Assembly (NCBI GenBank): GCA_945910005.1
Contig: OX246746.1
Location: 43,911,690-43,975,689 of the forward strand
From: Isoperla grammatica
Taxonomy: Eukaryota > Arthropoda > Insecta > Plecoptera > Perlodidae
DNA length: 64,000 bases
Direction of reading: 5' to 3'
Shown here: piece after piece, positions 25,423 through 39,500 of the stretch
How positions within the stretch are numbered: position 1 is the stretch's first letter
Layout of the letters: each line of letters begins with the position of its first letter
The notes under the pieces: generated by a model
Told to the model about the DNA's origin: nothing
Seen by the model: the letters and a program-made list of their open reading frames with translations, nothing else
Databases searched by the model: none
Position numbers and translations under genes: made by a program

Positions 25423-28400
25423 AGATAAATGTTCACTATAAAATACTGTATCCACTTTCAACAAAGTTATATACAAGTATATTATTGAGGTACAATGAGG
25501 AGCAGAATTTCATTACGGTTAACCACAGAAAAAGTATTATCTGTGAAGGTACATACTTACATATTTACTTACTTACTTACATGTTGTTATGCAATGTGTT
25601 GACTAACAGCTTGTCACCAAAACCGTTTGCAAACAAAAACTGGATTGCAACGAATGTGTGGTCCCGTTCTTTTTACCTCACCCCATCCCCCGCCTTGCGG
25701 GCGCGAGGGACACTTTTATTATCACACCTGTAATCTTGACCAACGCGGAAGACGAAACACAAAGATAAAAAAAATCTGGGTTTTAACCAATCGAATATAT
25801 TTTTTGATTAGCCTACATACCATTCCTGGCAACTAGTGAACAATGGGATAACTTGAATTTTAGACTTAATTGACATCGAAGTCCTCAATCTATGTTTCGC
25901 AACGAGGTCCGTAGAACGTTTAGATTTTCTGAATATTTAAATGACATAATAATGAATCATTAATAAATGTACTATTAATTAATTACAATATACAATTTAT
26001 GAATACTTAGTTGATCACAATAACTATGCATTATAGCTTGAATATGGCGACGTGAGGTGGATGTCACAAGCACGGATGCTGTTGCCAGTGTGAGTGTGTT
26101 TGTGGGGCGGGGGGGGGGGGAGGGGGGGGATACTTGAGCATACTTGTTATCCAATAACTTCCTGCACACTATACCCCACACATTTATTTATTTAGATAAC
26201 TAGGACCAGGTTATCACAAACAGATATTCACTCAACTCTACCAGTCTATAATGGTAGTTATAAAATAATTAATATTCATATAGATTAATAACATGAACAT
26301 GAACACGTTACTTTAAAAATGAAGTTTACACCTATTCATCATAATGCCACATCCAGTGCGTGATGTGTTTTTGTTTGGCTCACGTCTTCTGCGCTGTAAT
26401 CTCTCTGGGCAATCAAATTCAACTGCGAACATTTCTAGGAAGAATGCTGAATGGTTCCTTGAATAGCTCGAATCGCGAGCAAGGGGCAGGGGCGGGTTGT
26501 TGTGCCCGTCACTCGGCAGACGTTCATTGCAACATATTGGCAATTCGTCGCATATGTCGTTACTTTCAAGCCTTGTTTAATATTCTTAAATTTGTATTAA
26601 ACATAGTTTTTACCATATATTCCCATCTTTAAAACATGACAGGAGACCCATATTTTACGCGTCTAGCTTATTTCATCACGCATGTTTTTTCTTTTACATA
26701 CTCCAATGCCAACGTTACAAAATAATAGTTTATAGCCAAGACCAGTGCTCCCCAACTTGCCAGAACCGCGACGCAATATAAGATCAACAAAAATTCGCGA
26801 CCCACCTAGCTAAATTGGAGGGGGGGGGGGGGGTCTCTTTTGTTTATTATATTTATTACTCCTGACATTTTGTAAATTTATTATTTACATCGGAACTGAA
26901 TGCTCAAAACGCTTATCTCTTTTTTCGATCTTCGTTTCAATAAAAGTAATTTCAAAATGTTCGCTGTTCCAAATATTTTCGCGAACCATTAGAACTCAGC
27001 TCGCGACCCACACTTTGGGAAGCACTGGCTAGACCCAAAGATATGATCTCGAATTTTTTAATTTCGCCTTGTTTTATTGAAATACGTAAAATGTTTACAA
27101 GATGTAATATAGCTGTATCAGAACGCATCCCGATCCGAGCTTATCGGCATTTTGACGATAATGGTGGGTCGTTGTCGGCTTGTCCATCCCAGTGAAACGG
27201 TAAGACCACAAGGTAAAGTGCAAGCTGGCTGGCTACGGAACAGGTGGTGGAATGCAGATAACGCCAAAATTCCCGGAACGCGAGATCATTGACGAGACCG
27301 TCCGCTGTCGTGGTATTTGGATTCGCAATTTATTTATTCATCCTCCACAATTTCATGTAAAAAACCGTTTACGGAATAAATGATGGTTTCAGCAGCCAAA
27401 GCTGTTGCCAATAGACACAGAAACAGAATACGAAATGTATTACAAAACGAGAATAATCAAATATCACTGCTTCCAGTGTACACTCTGTATCCATATCCTC
27501 TTTCCTAACCTCTTCCTCTTTCTTCTAATTGAAACATAACATGAGAAAATTATTGAACTAAAGTTCTTGTCTTTTTAACCGGAGCCCGGCGTTTTGTGGG
27601 TTTAAAGAAACTAGGATGTCGCCTGCTCTATTGTAAACCTTCCTAATTTGACAGGTAGGATGGGCCTCCCCGGAACACCGAAGTACAATTACATCCAATA
27701 CATATTGGTCCGCTGCTAGTGAACCATCAGTAGTATCGGTACTTGTATGATTTGTCATGTCCACCTGCAAATGCTAAGCTAATAGCTAGCTGCTTGAAAT
27801 ATTTGAGAAATGCTTTGTTTTGCCTGACCAGCTTATTGTACCGGATGTGTCGGGGTAACTTATCGACGCAGAACACACGTTTCGTTACAAGCTCTTGTGC
27901 CCTTCCTAAAGACTGAAATGTTTTATTTGGACTTCGTTTATATTTTCGCAACAATATTGCGATATGCTTGGGTGCGTAACAGTCGCCTTCTAATGCCGAA
28001 GCTATGATAATCGACCACGGCCAATTACTCTAAGATGTGTGGTCTAATAGCCGAGCCAGCCGTAAGGGGCACCTTTGTTATCACACCTGTAATATTGACC
28101 AACGCCGAAAACGAAACACAAAGATAAAAAGAATGTGGGTTTTAATCAATCAAATATATTTTTTGAGTAGCTCACATAGTATTCCTAGCAACTAGTGAAC
28201 AATGTGATAACTTGATAATAGCGATCAGTCGAAAACTAAGCCTTCCGCGTACTTAGTTGACTTCGAAGTCCTCAATCTGTGTTTCGAAACGAAGTCCGTA
28301 GAACGCTCACATTTTCTGAATATAAAAAGTAATCATTACATTATTATTTATGTAATATTATTAGTTATACAAAATATAATTTATGAATACAAAGCGATCA

Positions 28401-31400
28401 CAATAACTATGAAATATAGCTTGAATATAGCGATGTGAGGTGGATTGCACAAGCACGGATGCTGTTGCCAGTGTGTGTTTGTGTGTTGTGCGGGGGGGGG
28501 GGGGATACTTATCATCATGAGCACACTTGTTATCCAATAACTTCCTGCACACTATACCCAGATATAACAGATATAACAGATATTCACTCAACGCTAACAG
28601 TATATAATTGTAGTTATAAAATAAATAATATTGTTGCTGTTGTTAGTTCGTCATAATAATGCCACATCCAGTGCGTGATGTGTTTTATTTTGGCCCACGT
28701 CTCCTGCGCTGTAATCTTTCTGGGCAATCAACCGTGAATATTTCTAGGAAGAATGCTGAATGGTTCCTGGAATAGCTCGAATAGCAAGCAAGGGGCAGGG
28801 GCGGGTTGTTGTGCCCGTCACTTGGCAGACGTTCATTGCAACATATTGGCCTTTGTTTCGTCGCATGTGTCGTTAGTTTCAAGCATTGTTTAATATTCTT
28901 AAATTAGAATTAAACATATATATTACCATATATATTCCCATCTTCAAAACGTGACATGAGAGCCATATTTTACACGTCTAGCTTATTTCATCATGCCTAT
29001 TTTTTATTTTACATACTCCAATGCCAACGTTACAAAATAATAGTTTATTGCATGGGAGGGGGGCTTATTTGTTGTAGTTATTACTTCTGATATTTTTTTA
29101 GATTTATTATTTACGTCGAAATTGAATGCACAAAACTCCACATGTATAGCACGTAAACCAAACCAAAATCTTAATTTTTAGCCACGCGATGTAGTTCTTT
29201 CCTGATCAGCAAAACAACCAAAGCAAACAGAGACCTATACAATAAAATTCAACTTCCTTTGCTTCGGTAGTTGACTTGTTGAAAACCAGGGTAATAAGTA
29301 ATAACCCTTCGAGTGCGTGGCTTTGAAAACGCTTGATAGAGAACTAGTCTGAATGCTCTCAAGTTAGTCGGCATGAACAGGCACGTTGGAACTCTTTGTC
29401 AAGTGGATGGAAACAGTACACAATTTTCTTCATAAGTGAGGAAAAGTGTGTCAAACAGCTATACGCCGAGAAATACGAAATATGTAAAAGTATGTAATTT
29501 TAGTGTTACAGTGTTGTTAAGAGGATTCGAGTCGACAAGATGCGGGACGCGCGGAGCTGAATGCAAGCGCTCGGTTTTGTGGCTATTGCAGGTTAATGGG
29601 TAATAGGATCATAACCATATTTTGCAGTATCGCTCACAAAGATGTGTTCGTTGCTTTCGCGTAGTCACATTTTCCAAATAATAAAGCACTTTTGACTTAT
29701 AATGATATAAACATTGTCGATAATGTTAAAATAGTCTCATGACCGTGCAACTTTATCGCATAATAAGAGACGTTTGAAATATTTTCTAGAAGAAGTAAGT
29801 AACACAAATCAGAGTTTGAATCAATGTGAGCATCGAAAAAAAAAAGTGTAACTGTAAGTTCAACGGTTTAATCAGAAATTGCACTAACAAAGTGCATGTT
29901 TTGCGTTCCAATATTATTTCTAAACACCGTCTGGTAACTCGCTCTGTCGCGACACAGATACATTCCTCCGAGCCGAGCGAAGACGGGCGGGCCAGCCTCC
30001 TATTGGCTGCCGAAGTCCAGCAGTCTTCATCCCCCCGCGCCTACCACCATCACACACAAACCAGTCGACCTTGACAACGTTAGCTCGAGCTGTGAATGTG
30101 ATTGAAGACGAGACGAGGAAATGTATTTGGGCTAAGCAGGGCAAGAGAATATTCGCCGACTTGACTATCCAACCAACCGATAGTTAGATTAGTCTTGCGC
30201 AGACATGGTTATATATCAGTCTTTGAAGGTCTTGCGTAACGAGTTGATGCCCCCTCTCATATACCTAGGACCACATGCAGGAATTTTTTTTAAATATCGT
30301 GTGTTTACTTGTAATTGTTTATAAACGGACGGTCAATATGGGTAAATTATCTTGCGGTAAGCCTGTATGCACACACGGCTTACGCGCCAAGCCCCCCCCC
30401 CCTCCCCCCCCCCTTCCGGAGACACCTACACAGTGAACTAATAGTAATACTGTTTCGCAGTAACCTGCTCAGACCCAACATTTACCTCTTCAGCTACGTA
30501 GATAATTATACTAGTGTTTGTCGGTGTGAGGATGGATTGGAGCAAATGTACAATTTTTGGGGGCTCAATCCCAGCGATCGTATTTTGACTTAAAAAATCC
30601 TGGCCAAAATTTTCAATCAAGATTACCAAAGTGATAACGGAATCGAATATCTAACCGGCAACGTCCCGAATAGTATCTCGTGTTACCGCTCAACTATCGG
30701 TTGCAGTCGTTGTAATACTTGGCTTGGTAACAACATTATACAGCCCTACAGTCTGCATACATTATTACTTTTCTAATGCCATTTGCCAGGTGGCTGTGAA
30801 TAAAAGTTTTCACTTCCCAGCCCCCTTCATTTGAATTATTAGCCTGGGCCCTGTCAAACTGCTTTGGAGTCATCTAAAATCTAAATAACTGCAAAAAAAA
30901 GCATAGATCAGCAATGAGATTGACGTCTAAAGAAGGTGGCAGTGATTGGCTGACGTGATTTAGAAAATTAATATTTAGTCCATATATTTGGAGTCCACCT
31001 TGCACAGCTCTTCCGAGGCACTAAACTAACCCTAAAACATAAATTATATTTTTGCTGGGAGAAACCTCGCCATATTTGCTCCTCTAATAATATCAATATT
31101 GTATACGTTTCGAGGTCTTGCGTGATTACTGTGTGGGATGGGAGTGCATTTGAGTGCGTGAAGATGAACTTTGAGTGCGTGAAGATGAACGTGCGTGAGT
31201 TGGCATAGTTTCTTGCTAAATGAAACGTAATCGTGTATCGATGCAAACAAAGAGAAGCCTATGTCAAAGTATGTCAAATAGGCCGATACCGGTACCATAT
31301 TATGTTTTAATTGCAAAATGCACACATATACACACACATAAAACGAAATGTAGGCCTACATAAATCTGAAAGATTAATATAATGCTTATTGGTGATTTTA

Positions 31401-33496
31401 CGACAATCAATTGAATATTTAAAGAACTTGTCAATGAAGTATTATAAACAAGTCGATCAAATAAACAATTGTGGACCTGAAAGGGCATTTTGTTGTTACA
31501 ATATAACAATAAACAAAAAACAAGTCGATCAAATAAACAATTGTGGACCTGAAAAGGGCATTTTGTTGTTACAATATAACAATAAACAAAAAACACAGCT
31601 AGGACTCGAGCGTAAATTGTCATTTTTTGTCGTAGACACGAAATCAAAAAAAATTTAGAAAGATGTGCAAATTTGAATTAAAGCGAATTTAACTCAAACT
31701 ATTGAGTATATTATCCTAAAGTAAAAAAAAAAACAATACACAAGTATATACTGGGGGCTATTCCTGAAAGTTGTCAAATTTGAAATTTGTCACAATTTTA
31801 TTTGAGGTGATAACTGCACCCGTTCCGAGGCTAGAAGCAAATACCGTAGCAATAATTAAGGTATTTGCTAGAAGGTACCAGCAAATAGTATTTCTCCATT
31901 GTAGTTAGATTTACGGTCACAGCCGACTATCACAATGCAGAACGAAATCAAGCGCCAAATCGTATGTCACTGATTTTAGCACAGAGCACCGTAGTCGGTA
32001 GTCACCGTGGAGCTACCGATACCTCCTATCTTTCAAATCATGGCCGACAGAGTTCTGCCACCAACTTTATGCTTAGGTGTATTTTTATCTCTATTTGACA
32101 ACATTTAGACATATATCTTTACTTACCACCTTGTACTTTACTATTGAACAAATTATTGTAATTGTATTATTCTAATTGTAATGAATTTGTAATTTGGCTT
32201 GGGGTAATATATTATTAATATTACGTACTATAAAGCAATAATGGTTAAAACTGAGAATGCAAATTCATCGGCCAAGCTTTTAATTATAAATACAATTACA
32301 GTGTGTTCATTTTGTTTTCCCCACCTCGAAATGTTTCAATAAGTTAATTTAATTTTGTATTAATGTAATTTATTTATTTATCAATTATTAAGTGATGTAA
32401 ACATTTATATATTTGTTTATTTAATTAATTATAATAACTATATTTATATATTGGAAATAAATAATTGGCTTGGCCACAATTTTAGATATTACCCCTTTAA
32501 ATGTTGAGCCTCTTTTGAAATTGGCATTTTTGTACGTGTGCCCTCTTTGGTTTGTAACGGTTTGTCTTCTCCGTTTTGGGCTTGGCCTCTTTTTTGCAAA
32601 TTTTTTGCATTTTTGTTTATTGCCTACCGTAGTTTACACGTAGGCCTACGACGTATTTCATTGCTCACGTGAAAATAACCGTCTAAAAGTAGGAAATTGC
32701 AGTTTGTTTTATTATTATGTTTAATTACATACCACATGGACGACTAAAAAGTATTTATGGAAATAACTATGAGTAGGTCCCTGTCGTCCACATATTCAAG
32801 CCAATATAGTCAATCTACAAAGGTCGATGGCCCTAGCTGTTAGTGACACCTGGGCGGGGGGGGGGGGGAGTCACCGCAAATAGCTTACGATTCTGAGAAA
32901 CTTGAAAGGATGAATGAAACCAACCCCTAATACCGGAGGCCAGACGTTCCACCAACAAAACCAGTACCAGGTCAACGCGGAAGTGAGCGACCGGCTGATT
33001 GTCAGTGATTCACCTTGCATTTCTATACTTACCCCTTTTTTAACCTTCATAAAACATTCAAGTAAACAAAGTAATTGCAAGGGGATATACCATTTACTAT
33101 GTGCCTCGTTGGGCCGTTGCTATGACGTAAAGGAAATATCAGATGTGAAACCCCTTTGCGAATTTAAAAGCACATCACCCCCTCGTAGTTTAGAGGTAGG
33201 TACACCCCCCCTCCATCAATACCTCAAGAACTCAAAGTTATAAGAATGTAAATGGTCTTTTATTAGTTAATTTTCTAGCATTTTTTTTTCAAGGTTTAAT
33301 AATAGTATGCATAGTTAGTGCATTATATATAGTGCATTAAAACTAACCAATGCTTCATCAATCATCATGAATAGAATACAGTCGACTCCCGTTTATACGC
33401 CCTCCAAAAGTTCGGTGTAAAAAGGCGTATAACTGAGAGAGGCGTATAAGTGAAAACAAAATTAAAATGGCTCTATTTTATCAGGTTTTCATTTTC

Positions 33497-33527
<31 letters not shown>

Positions 33528-36500
33528 AGGTTACAGTCTTTTTTGTAGCAGCAAGATGTACAATTAGTACTTAATTGTAGCTATATAATTGTTGTCCTTA
33601 TGTTAAATATGATAAATACGAGCGATGAAGTTTGTGAAATGTTTTTGTGCTGGTTAGTACATTACCGCGTGTTGGTAATAGCCAGCTGGAATGTGGCTTG
33701 GTGTCAGGTTTATAAAGGGTATGGAAGCGGGGAGAGGGGAGAGAGAGAGAGGGGAAGCCGGCACTGAGAGAGATATTTACGAGAGAACAAAACACAGCTG
33801 CTATCAACACCGGCATAGCCCCGCTGGGAAAAAGTGCAAGCACGACTGCACATAAATACGAAGGCGCGCGCACGTCCATTGTGTCAATGCAACATTTGGG
33901 AAACACATGTGCTGTGCAAAGGGTATAAAGGCCGGGCGGTTAGCAAGTGGGCGCCCCCCCCGCAGAGAAACATGGACATCCAATTAGCGCTTCAAGTTTC
34001 ACTAGATGGGGCCATTAGGCCTACCCTGGGAGGGGGGGGGGTCTGGTGAAGGTCATCTTACCCATCTCTGTTGTGTCTGGTAGCTTCCGGAGTAGGGGGG
34101 AGGGAGGCAGGGGTATTGTATGGGTTTATTTATGGTTTAAAAGCTCAAACTGCGCGGCTGGTATATCACAAAAGGCGTATAAATGGGTGGGCATATTTAT
34201 TTAGGCTTGATTTACAGGGCGTATAAACGAGAAAGTCGTATATCTGAGAGTTGTATAAGTGAATTATTTTAGCATTGCTTCTTATGGAGGACAGAAAAAT
34301 ACCATATAAAAAGGGCGTATAAGCGGGATAGTCGTATAAACGGGAGTTGTATAAACGGGAGTCGACTGTATGTATTTATTTGACTTGCGCACGTAATATC
34401 GATAGAAACCCATGATAACGATAACGATAACACCTAAATGTCGATGAGTCGTTTAATTTCACATAATGATCATCGATAATTCATCCATTTTAAACCGGGA
34501 AAATTTGAATCGCCGCCAAACACCGACATTTGTGTACTTAGTGTAAATTGGTGAATAACACTGAAATTCAAGTTGAAAAACATTAAATTTCCAGATATTT
34601 TTTATTACAACGCGATTTTTTTTATTTTGGCTGGCGTTGACATAAAAATAGTGTCTCAATCCATCTCGCATAGGAGTATCTCGCCACTTTTACATGCATA
34701 TTGCATACTGTCTTTCTTTCGACGTAATTGTGTAGAAGGCTAATATTTACAAAGTAAGATTTTTGAAAATTTTAAGAACCACTTTATGCACAATTTTTGA
34801 AACATTAACCTCGCTTTATATACCTGCCAATAAACCGATAATGAAACTGTTACTGTACCGAAATCGAGTAATTGTATTCACCATAAACCAGTGCCCCTAG
34901 GTAATACGGGTCTAGGTATGTAAATGGAACGTTTTGAGTTTTGTAGCAGGTGGAACGAAAAATAAGTTTTAATAGAATATAATAAGAAAATATATGATTT
35001 GGCTTTGCACATTTTAGCCTAGGTGCACCCTGCATGTGACCACAAACTTCAAGTCTGGCATCTGATTTGGTAGTTTTGCCGCCCCCGCCTACCCTGGCAC
35101 GAATGTAATCTCTGATAATATTATGTAACTATGTTTGAAAAAGGGAATCAATTATTTAATAATTGCATTCTTTAAAGCTTGGACGTTGAAACAGTCGGTG
35201 GTAACAACTCTCCACCCGCCCAAGAAACGCCACATTTGAAATTGGTTCGTCTACACCCCTGAAACACGTTGGAAAAGGGGAACCCAGGCCAGGATGCAGC
35301 TTGTGGCCTGACAAGAGTGAATGGGGCGAGTCAGACGTGGAAGTTATGAATGAAAGTGAAACTGAACATAACAACTCTCCATCCGTACTAGAAACGCCAC
35401 ATTTGAAATTAGTGACGATTTCATTGACGATTTCATTGTAACGATTCAATCATTGACGATTTAGAAAGGGTCCTACATACATCAGTTTTGAAAATCATCT
35501 ATTCGCACTGTCAGTAAACGTGTCCGTCACTTTGTTTTGTTTATAATATTTGACACAGCGCCATCAAGTTGACGTAATGATAGCTGTTTCATTTATCATT
35601 CCATTTGTGTTTATAGTCACTAGTAACAGCTGTCAAAGCCATTTACGAGATTATTATTTTGGGGTTTTTACGACGTACCCCACAGCTACGACTACGATAT
35701 AGACTATATGCTCACACACACACATTTTTTTAGACGTCTGTGTCTATGGGTGTGCGTTACTGTTATTTTCGTGGTCGTTGTTGTTTTTGTTGTTGTTGTG
35801 GAAGTGGTTCCTATGCTCCTCTCTTACAACCCGTTACGTCAATGGCGAGCATTGTAGGCTTTAGATGTAGTCTAACGGAGCATCGTACTTTGTATGTATG
35901 TATGTTTTATCGTGACCCCGTCGTAAGTTACGATATATTTACGCTACGCGCATACAACATTCGTACCTAAAACGTACGGCTACCGCGTGCGGAAGCGGTT
36001 TGTTCTTGTACAGCGGCCCGATACGAACTCCTCCGCTGCGTGAGACCTACTGGTGGGTCACGTGACCAGCGCCAGTCAACGAAACGGGGGTAGTTACGAT
36101 CTCACCCGAGAATGAACGAACAGAGTAACAATCTCCGCCCACTGTGCGCTCACCGAAACATCTTTTTCCGTACGATCTCTCAGCTTGGAGTTGGCCCCGT
36201 CGACTAGAATCCTCTTAATTGTTTTTAATGTTGGTGATTGAAGGGAGAAATTGTTGGAAGTAAGTGGGTGATATAAATCGCAAATTTTGTGGGCACAATA
36301 ACAAAATACTCGTGCATGGCTTCCGTCACTCAGTACTCGTATATTACAGCACGCCCTTATCTAATGCGTGCGGTTTAAAATTTAAAGAAATAATTTAAAA
36401 AATCCGTGTTGTGTCACAAACACAAAACAAAACTACGTTAAAACAAGGTTGGAAAAACATGATGGGGATTGGAAATTACCTTGCTACTCAAAAGCTGAAC

Positions 36501-39500
36501 TCTTAAACTAAATATTATGTTTATCTAACATGTTCACGAAGATTTCATTTTTTGTACATATCACCCAGTACTATTTTACCTCAGTTTTAAAGCAATAACG
36601 GTATAAAAACATCAATACGAAATCAGCCCAGTGTCTATATTAATTCAATTTGTGTTCACTGTTCACTTTCGATGTATTTTAAACTATTCTCCGCGCTGCG
36701 CATCCTTCATACATCAAATAGTATTATGATAAATCCCGTCGTAAAACCAACAGTTTTCAAATTGTGCGCGTAGTAGCGTATTGAAGTAGTTCACTATACC
36801 CCCGCGCTGAGCGCTAGTGTCAACTTATTGACGGAGCAGAAGAGGCCGGCCTCGCGAGCTAGTAACCTATACCAACTGCAGAGGGAGAAACAATCAGTGC
36901 GCCGATCAACGACATCTAGCGGTGGTATCCCGATGGGCGCGCAGATTCAAACTGGTAGCGGCTGGGACTCTGCCTATATTTTAGACCCAATGGCTATATA
37001 GTATATTTGATACTCAACTCAAACTAGAAAGTATTACGGAACTCACACACCCTAGATCGTAACCAGCTTGGGATTTTTGATGGGAGCTAAACATGATCAC
37101 CCAGGACCACCTGAAAAGTTTGGTCCCGTCTGCTACACTTTCAGGTTGGTTAGAAACATTGTACTTACAATTTGTATGTGTCCGTGCGTATGTAGTCCAT
37201 TACGTGCGATACACCAACTTGAAGTTGGTCGGCAATAGGCGTAACCCACGGGTTATTCTCCATCTTAATAACGGACTTGTTGCTGGCCAGGTCCAGATTG
37301 CCTTCAACAAGATAGTATTACGGGCAAGTTATTTACATGATTCTGCTGATGGCTCTCATTTACAATACCTACACCCATAGTAAGGTTCAAAGTTCAGACT
37401 TCTCATTCTCTTCTCTTCATTCATTAATACAATTTATAACTGCTTTATAGGGCCTAAGAATACCCTTCCCTATAGTAGGCCTACTGTAGGACCATCATAT
37501 TTTAAACATTACTCTGCAGTCTGCACCCCCACCACGCCCATGTATTCGGCTGCCACACGAGAGTTATTCATTTTAGAACATGGATATCGGTACAGGTATT
37601 GATAAGCTTAGAAATGTGTCAACAACAAACGTTGTACTCGCACAACTACTTGCAACAAAGACAGCTACCAGTGCAGTGCAGCTACCAAGACAACTCCACT
37701 CACCTTACAGTCATTGGGCAGCTATCAGTACAAAGCAGGCCTCCAGTCATGGCAAGCCATGCTCTTAGCAACTCCACTCACCTTACAGTCATTGGGCAGC
37801 TATCAGTACAAAGCAGGCCTCCAGTCATGGCAAGCCATGCTCTTAGCAACTCCACTCACCTTACAGTCATTGGGCAGCTATCAGTACAAAGCAGGCCTCC
37901 AGTCATGGCAAGCCATGCTCTTAGCAACTCCACTCACCTTACAGTCATTGGGCAGCTACCAGTACAAAGCAGGCCTCCAGTCATGGCAAGCCATGCTCTT
38001 AGCAACTCCACTCACCTTACAGTCATTGGGCAGCTACCAGTACAAAGCAGGCCTCCAGTCATGGCAAGCCATGCTCTTAGCAACTCCACTCACCTTACAG
38101 TCATTGGGCAGCTATCAGTACAAAGCAGGCCTCCAGTCATGGCAAGCCATGCTCTTAGCAACTCCACTCACCTTACAGTCATTGGGCAGCTACCAGTACA
38201 AAGCAGGCCTCCAGTCATGGCAAGCCATGCTCTTAGCAACTCCACTCACCTTACAGTCATTGGGCAGCTACCAGTACAAAGCAGGCCTCCAGTCATGGCA
38301 AGCCATGCTCTTAGCAACTCCACTCACCTTACAGTCATTGGGCAGCTATCAGTACAAAGCAGGCCTCCAGTCATGGCAAGCCATGCTCTTAGCAACTCCA
38401 CTCACCTTACAGTCATTGGGCAGCTATCAGTACAAAGCAGGCCTCCAGTCATGGCAAGCCATGCTCTTAGCAACTCCACTCACCTTACAGTCATTGGGCA
38501 GCTATCAGTACAAAGCAGGCCTCCAGTCATGGCAAGCCATGCTCTTAGCAACTCCACTCACCTTACAGTCATTGGGCAGCTACCAGTACAAAGCAGGCCT
38601 CCAGTCATGGCAAGCCATGCTCTTAGCAACTCCACTCACCTTACAGTCATTGGGCAGCTATCAGTACAAAGCAGGCCTCCAGTCATGGCAAGCCATGCTC
38701 GAAACTAATCTACTTCACCTTTAGGCTTACAGTGAAACTTTGATTTTACGAACGTAACGGGATATACAAAAATTCATTCATTCAAGGAATTTGTAAAATC
38801 AAAACCCATTGTTCTTGTGGGAAATTATTTGGGACCAGGAAAAAATACTTACCATCAAGGAATTGATTGCTTCAAGGAACGTAAACTCAAAGTTTCACTG
38901 TATATGTTATGAGGGGGATAGAAACCCAGAACATACCTATTTCCGGTGGCAGGACAGAGAGACGGTTGCCCTGGACATGTAGCTCACGCAGTCGAGTTAG
39001 CTCTCCAATTTCCTTTGGCAACTCCACAATGTCGTTGTCGCGCAGCACCAACTGACAAAATAGATTAAACAAATAGAGATGGGCTGATTCAAATATGCCA
39101 GTAGCAAGTTAAAATTCATGATATTTGAGTTGTTACCATCTTTTATAACATGCCAAAAATTCGATAGGTAGGCCTAAATCAGTCCCTTGGTTGTCACTGC
39201 CATATTTATGCCAACGATTTAATTTTCGCGCTAAAACAAATTCTCTTCTTATTTGCTGCAGACCAAGTCTGAGCATGCTCTCGTGGTATTTAACTGCAGG
39301 AAAGCAACTAAACTGAATATAACAGAACCAAATTCCCCGAGGTCTGCAGTCAACTGATGTAGGCCTACATGGCTTTCGACCAAAGATTGTAATGCTTTTG
39401 GACCACTGCGCTCGACCGCATTACTAAGCTATTAGTTTTTCATATGTTGTCTAACTCACAAGGAGAAATTTCTCTTTACACAGCATTTTTTTTTAATTTT

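Larger units (their letters stand above)
29521..36214. mobile_element. 6.7-kb TTAA element (Kolobok- or piggyBac-like), no transposase seen
   Basis: TTAA stands at 29517-29520 and 36215-36218. The ends GAGGATTCGAGTCGAC and GTCGACTAGAATCCTC are inverted repeats. Removing the insert and one TTAA restores the sequence of arm A around the single TTAA at 22591-22594. TTAA duplications occur in piggyBac and Kolobok; a purine-purine 5' end (GA) fits Kolobok better. Both ends are CpG-rich and hold CCTATTGGCTG (CCAAT-like, near 30000) and GTCACGTGAC (near 36059), which recur in the sister element at 40142. No transposase frame is visible. Confidence 0.85.
21820..36992. mobile_element. 15.2-kb element built of multi-kb inverted repeats
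   Basis: The ends CATTGGGTTTAAAATATAGG and the inverse of CATTGGGTCTAAAATATAGG are flanked by the direct repeat GCTATAT (21813-21819 and 36993-36999). Arm A is 21820 to about 24790. Its inverse is present twice: partially as B (about 25660-27150, pairing down to 22819) and, to the terminus, as C (28066-29520 plus 36215-36992). C is interrupted by the TTAA element. A smaller inverted repeat (about 24960-25200 and 25400-25645) fills the A-B centre. The CA ends and 7-8 bp duplication would fit P or hAT superfamilies, but no recognisable transposase remains. It lies in RSU1 intron 7. Confidence 0.85.

Noticed and set aside
37093..37380. + strand frame of 95 codons
   Set aside because: It is the opposite strand of RSU1 exon 7.
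37599..38724. Long + strand frames of 369 and 336 codons with 26-residue repeats
   Set aside because: They result from a 78-bp satellite whose length is a multiple of three; several frames are open at once and there is no start, splice or family support.
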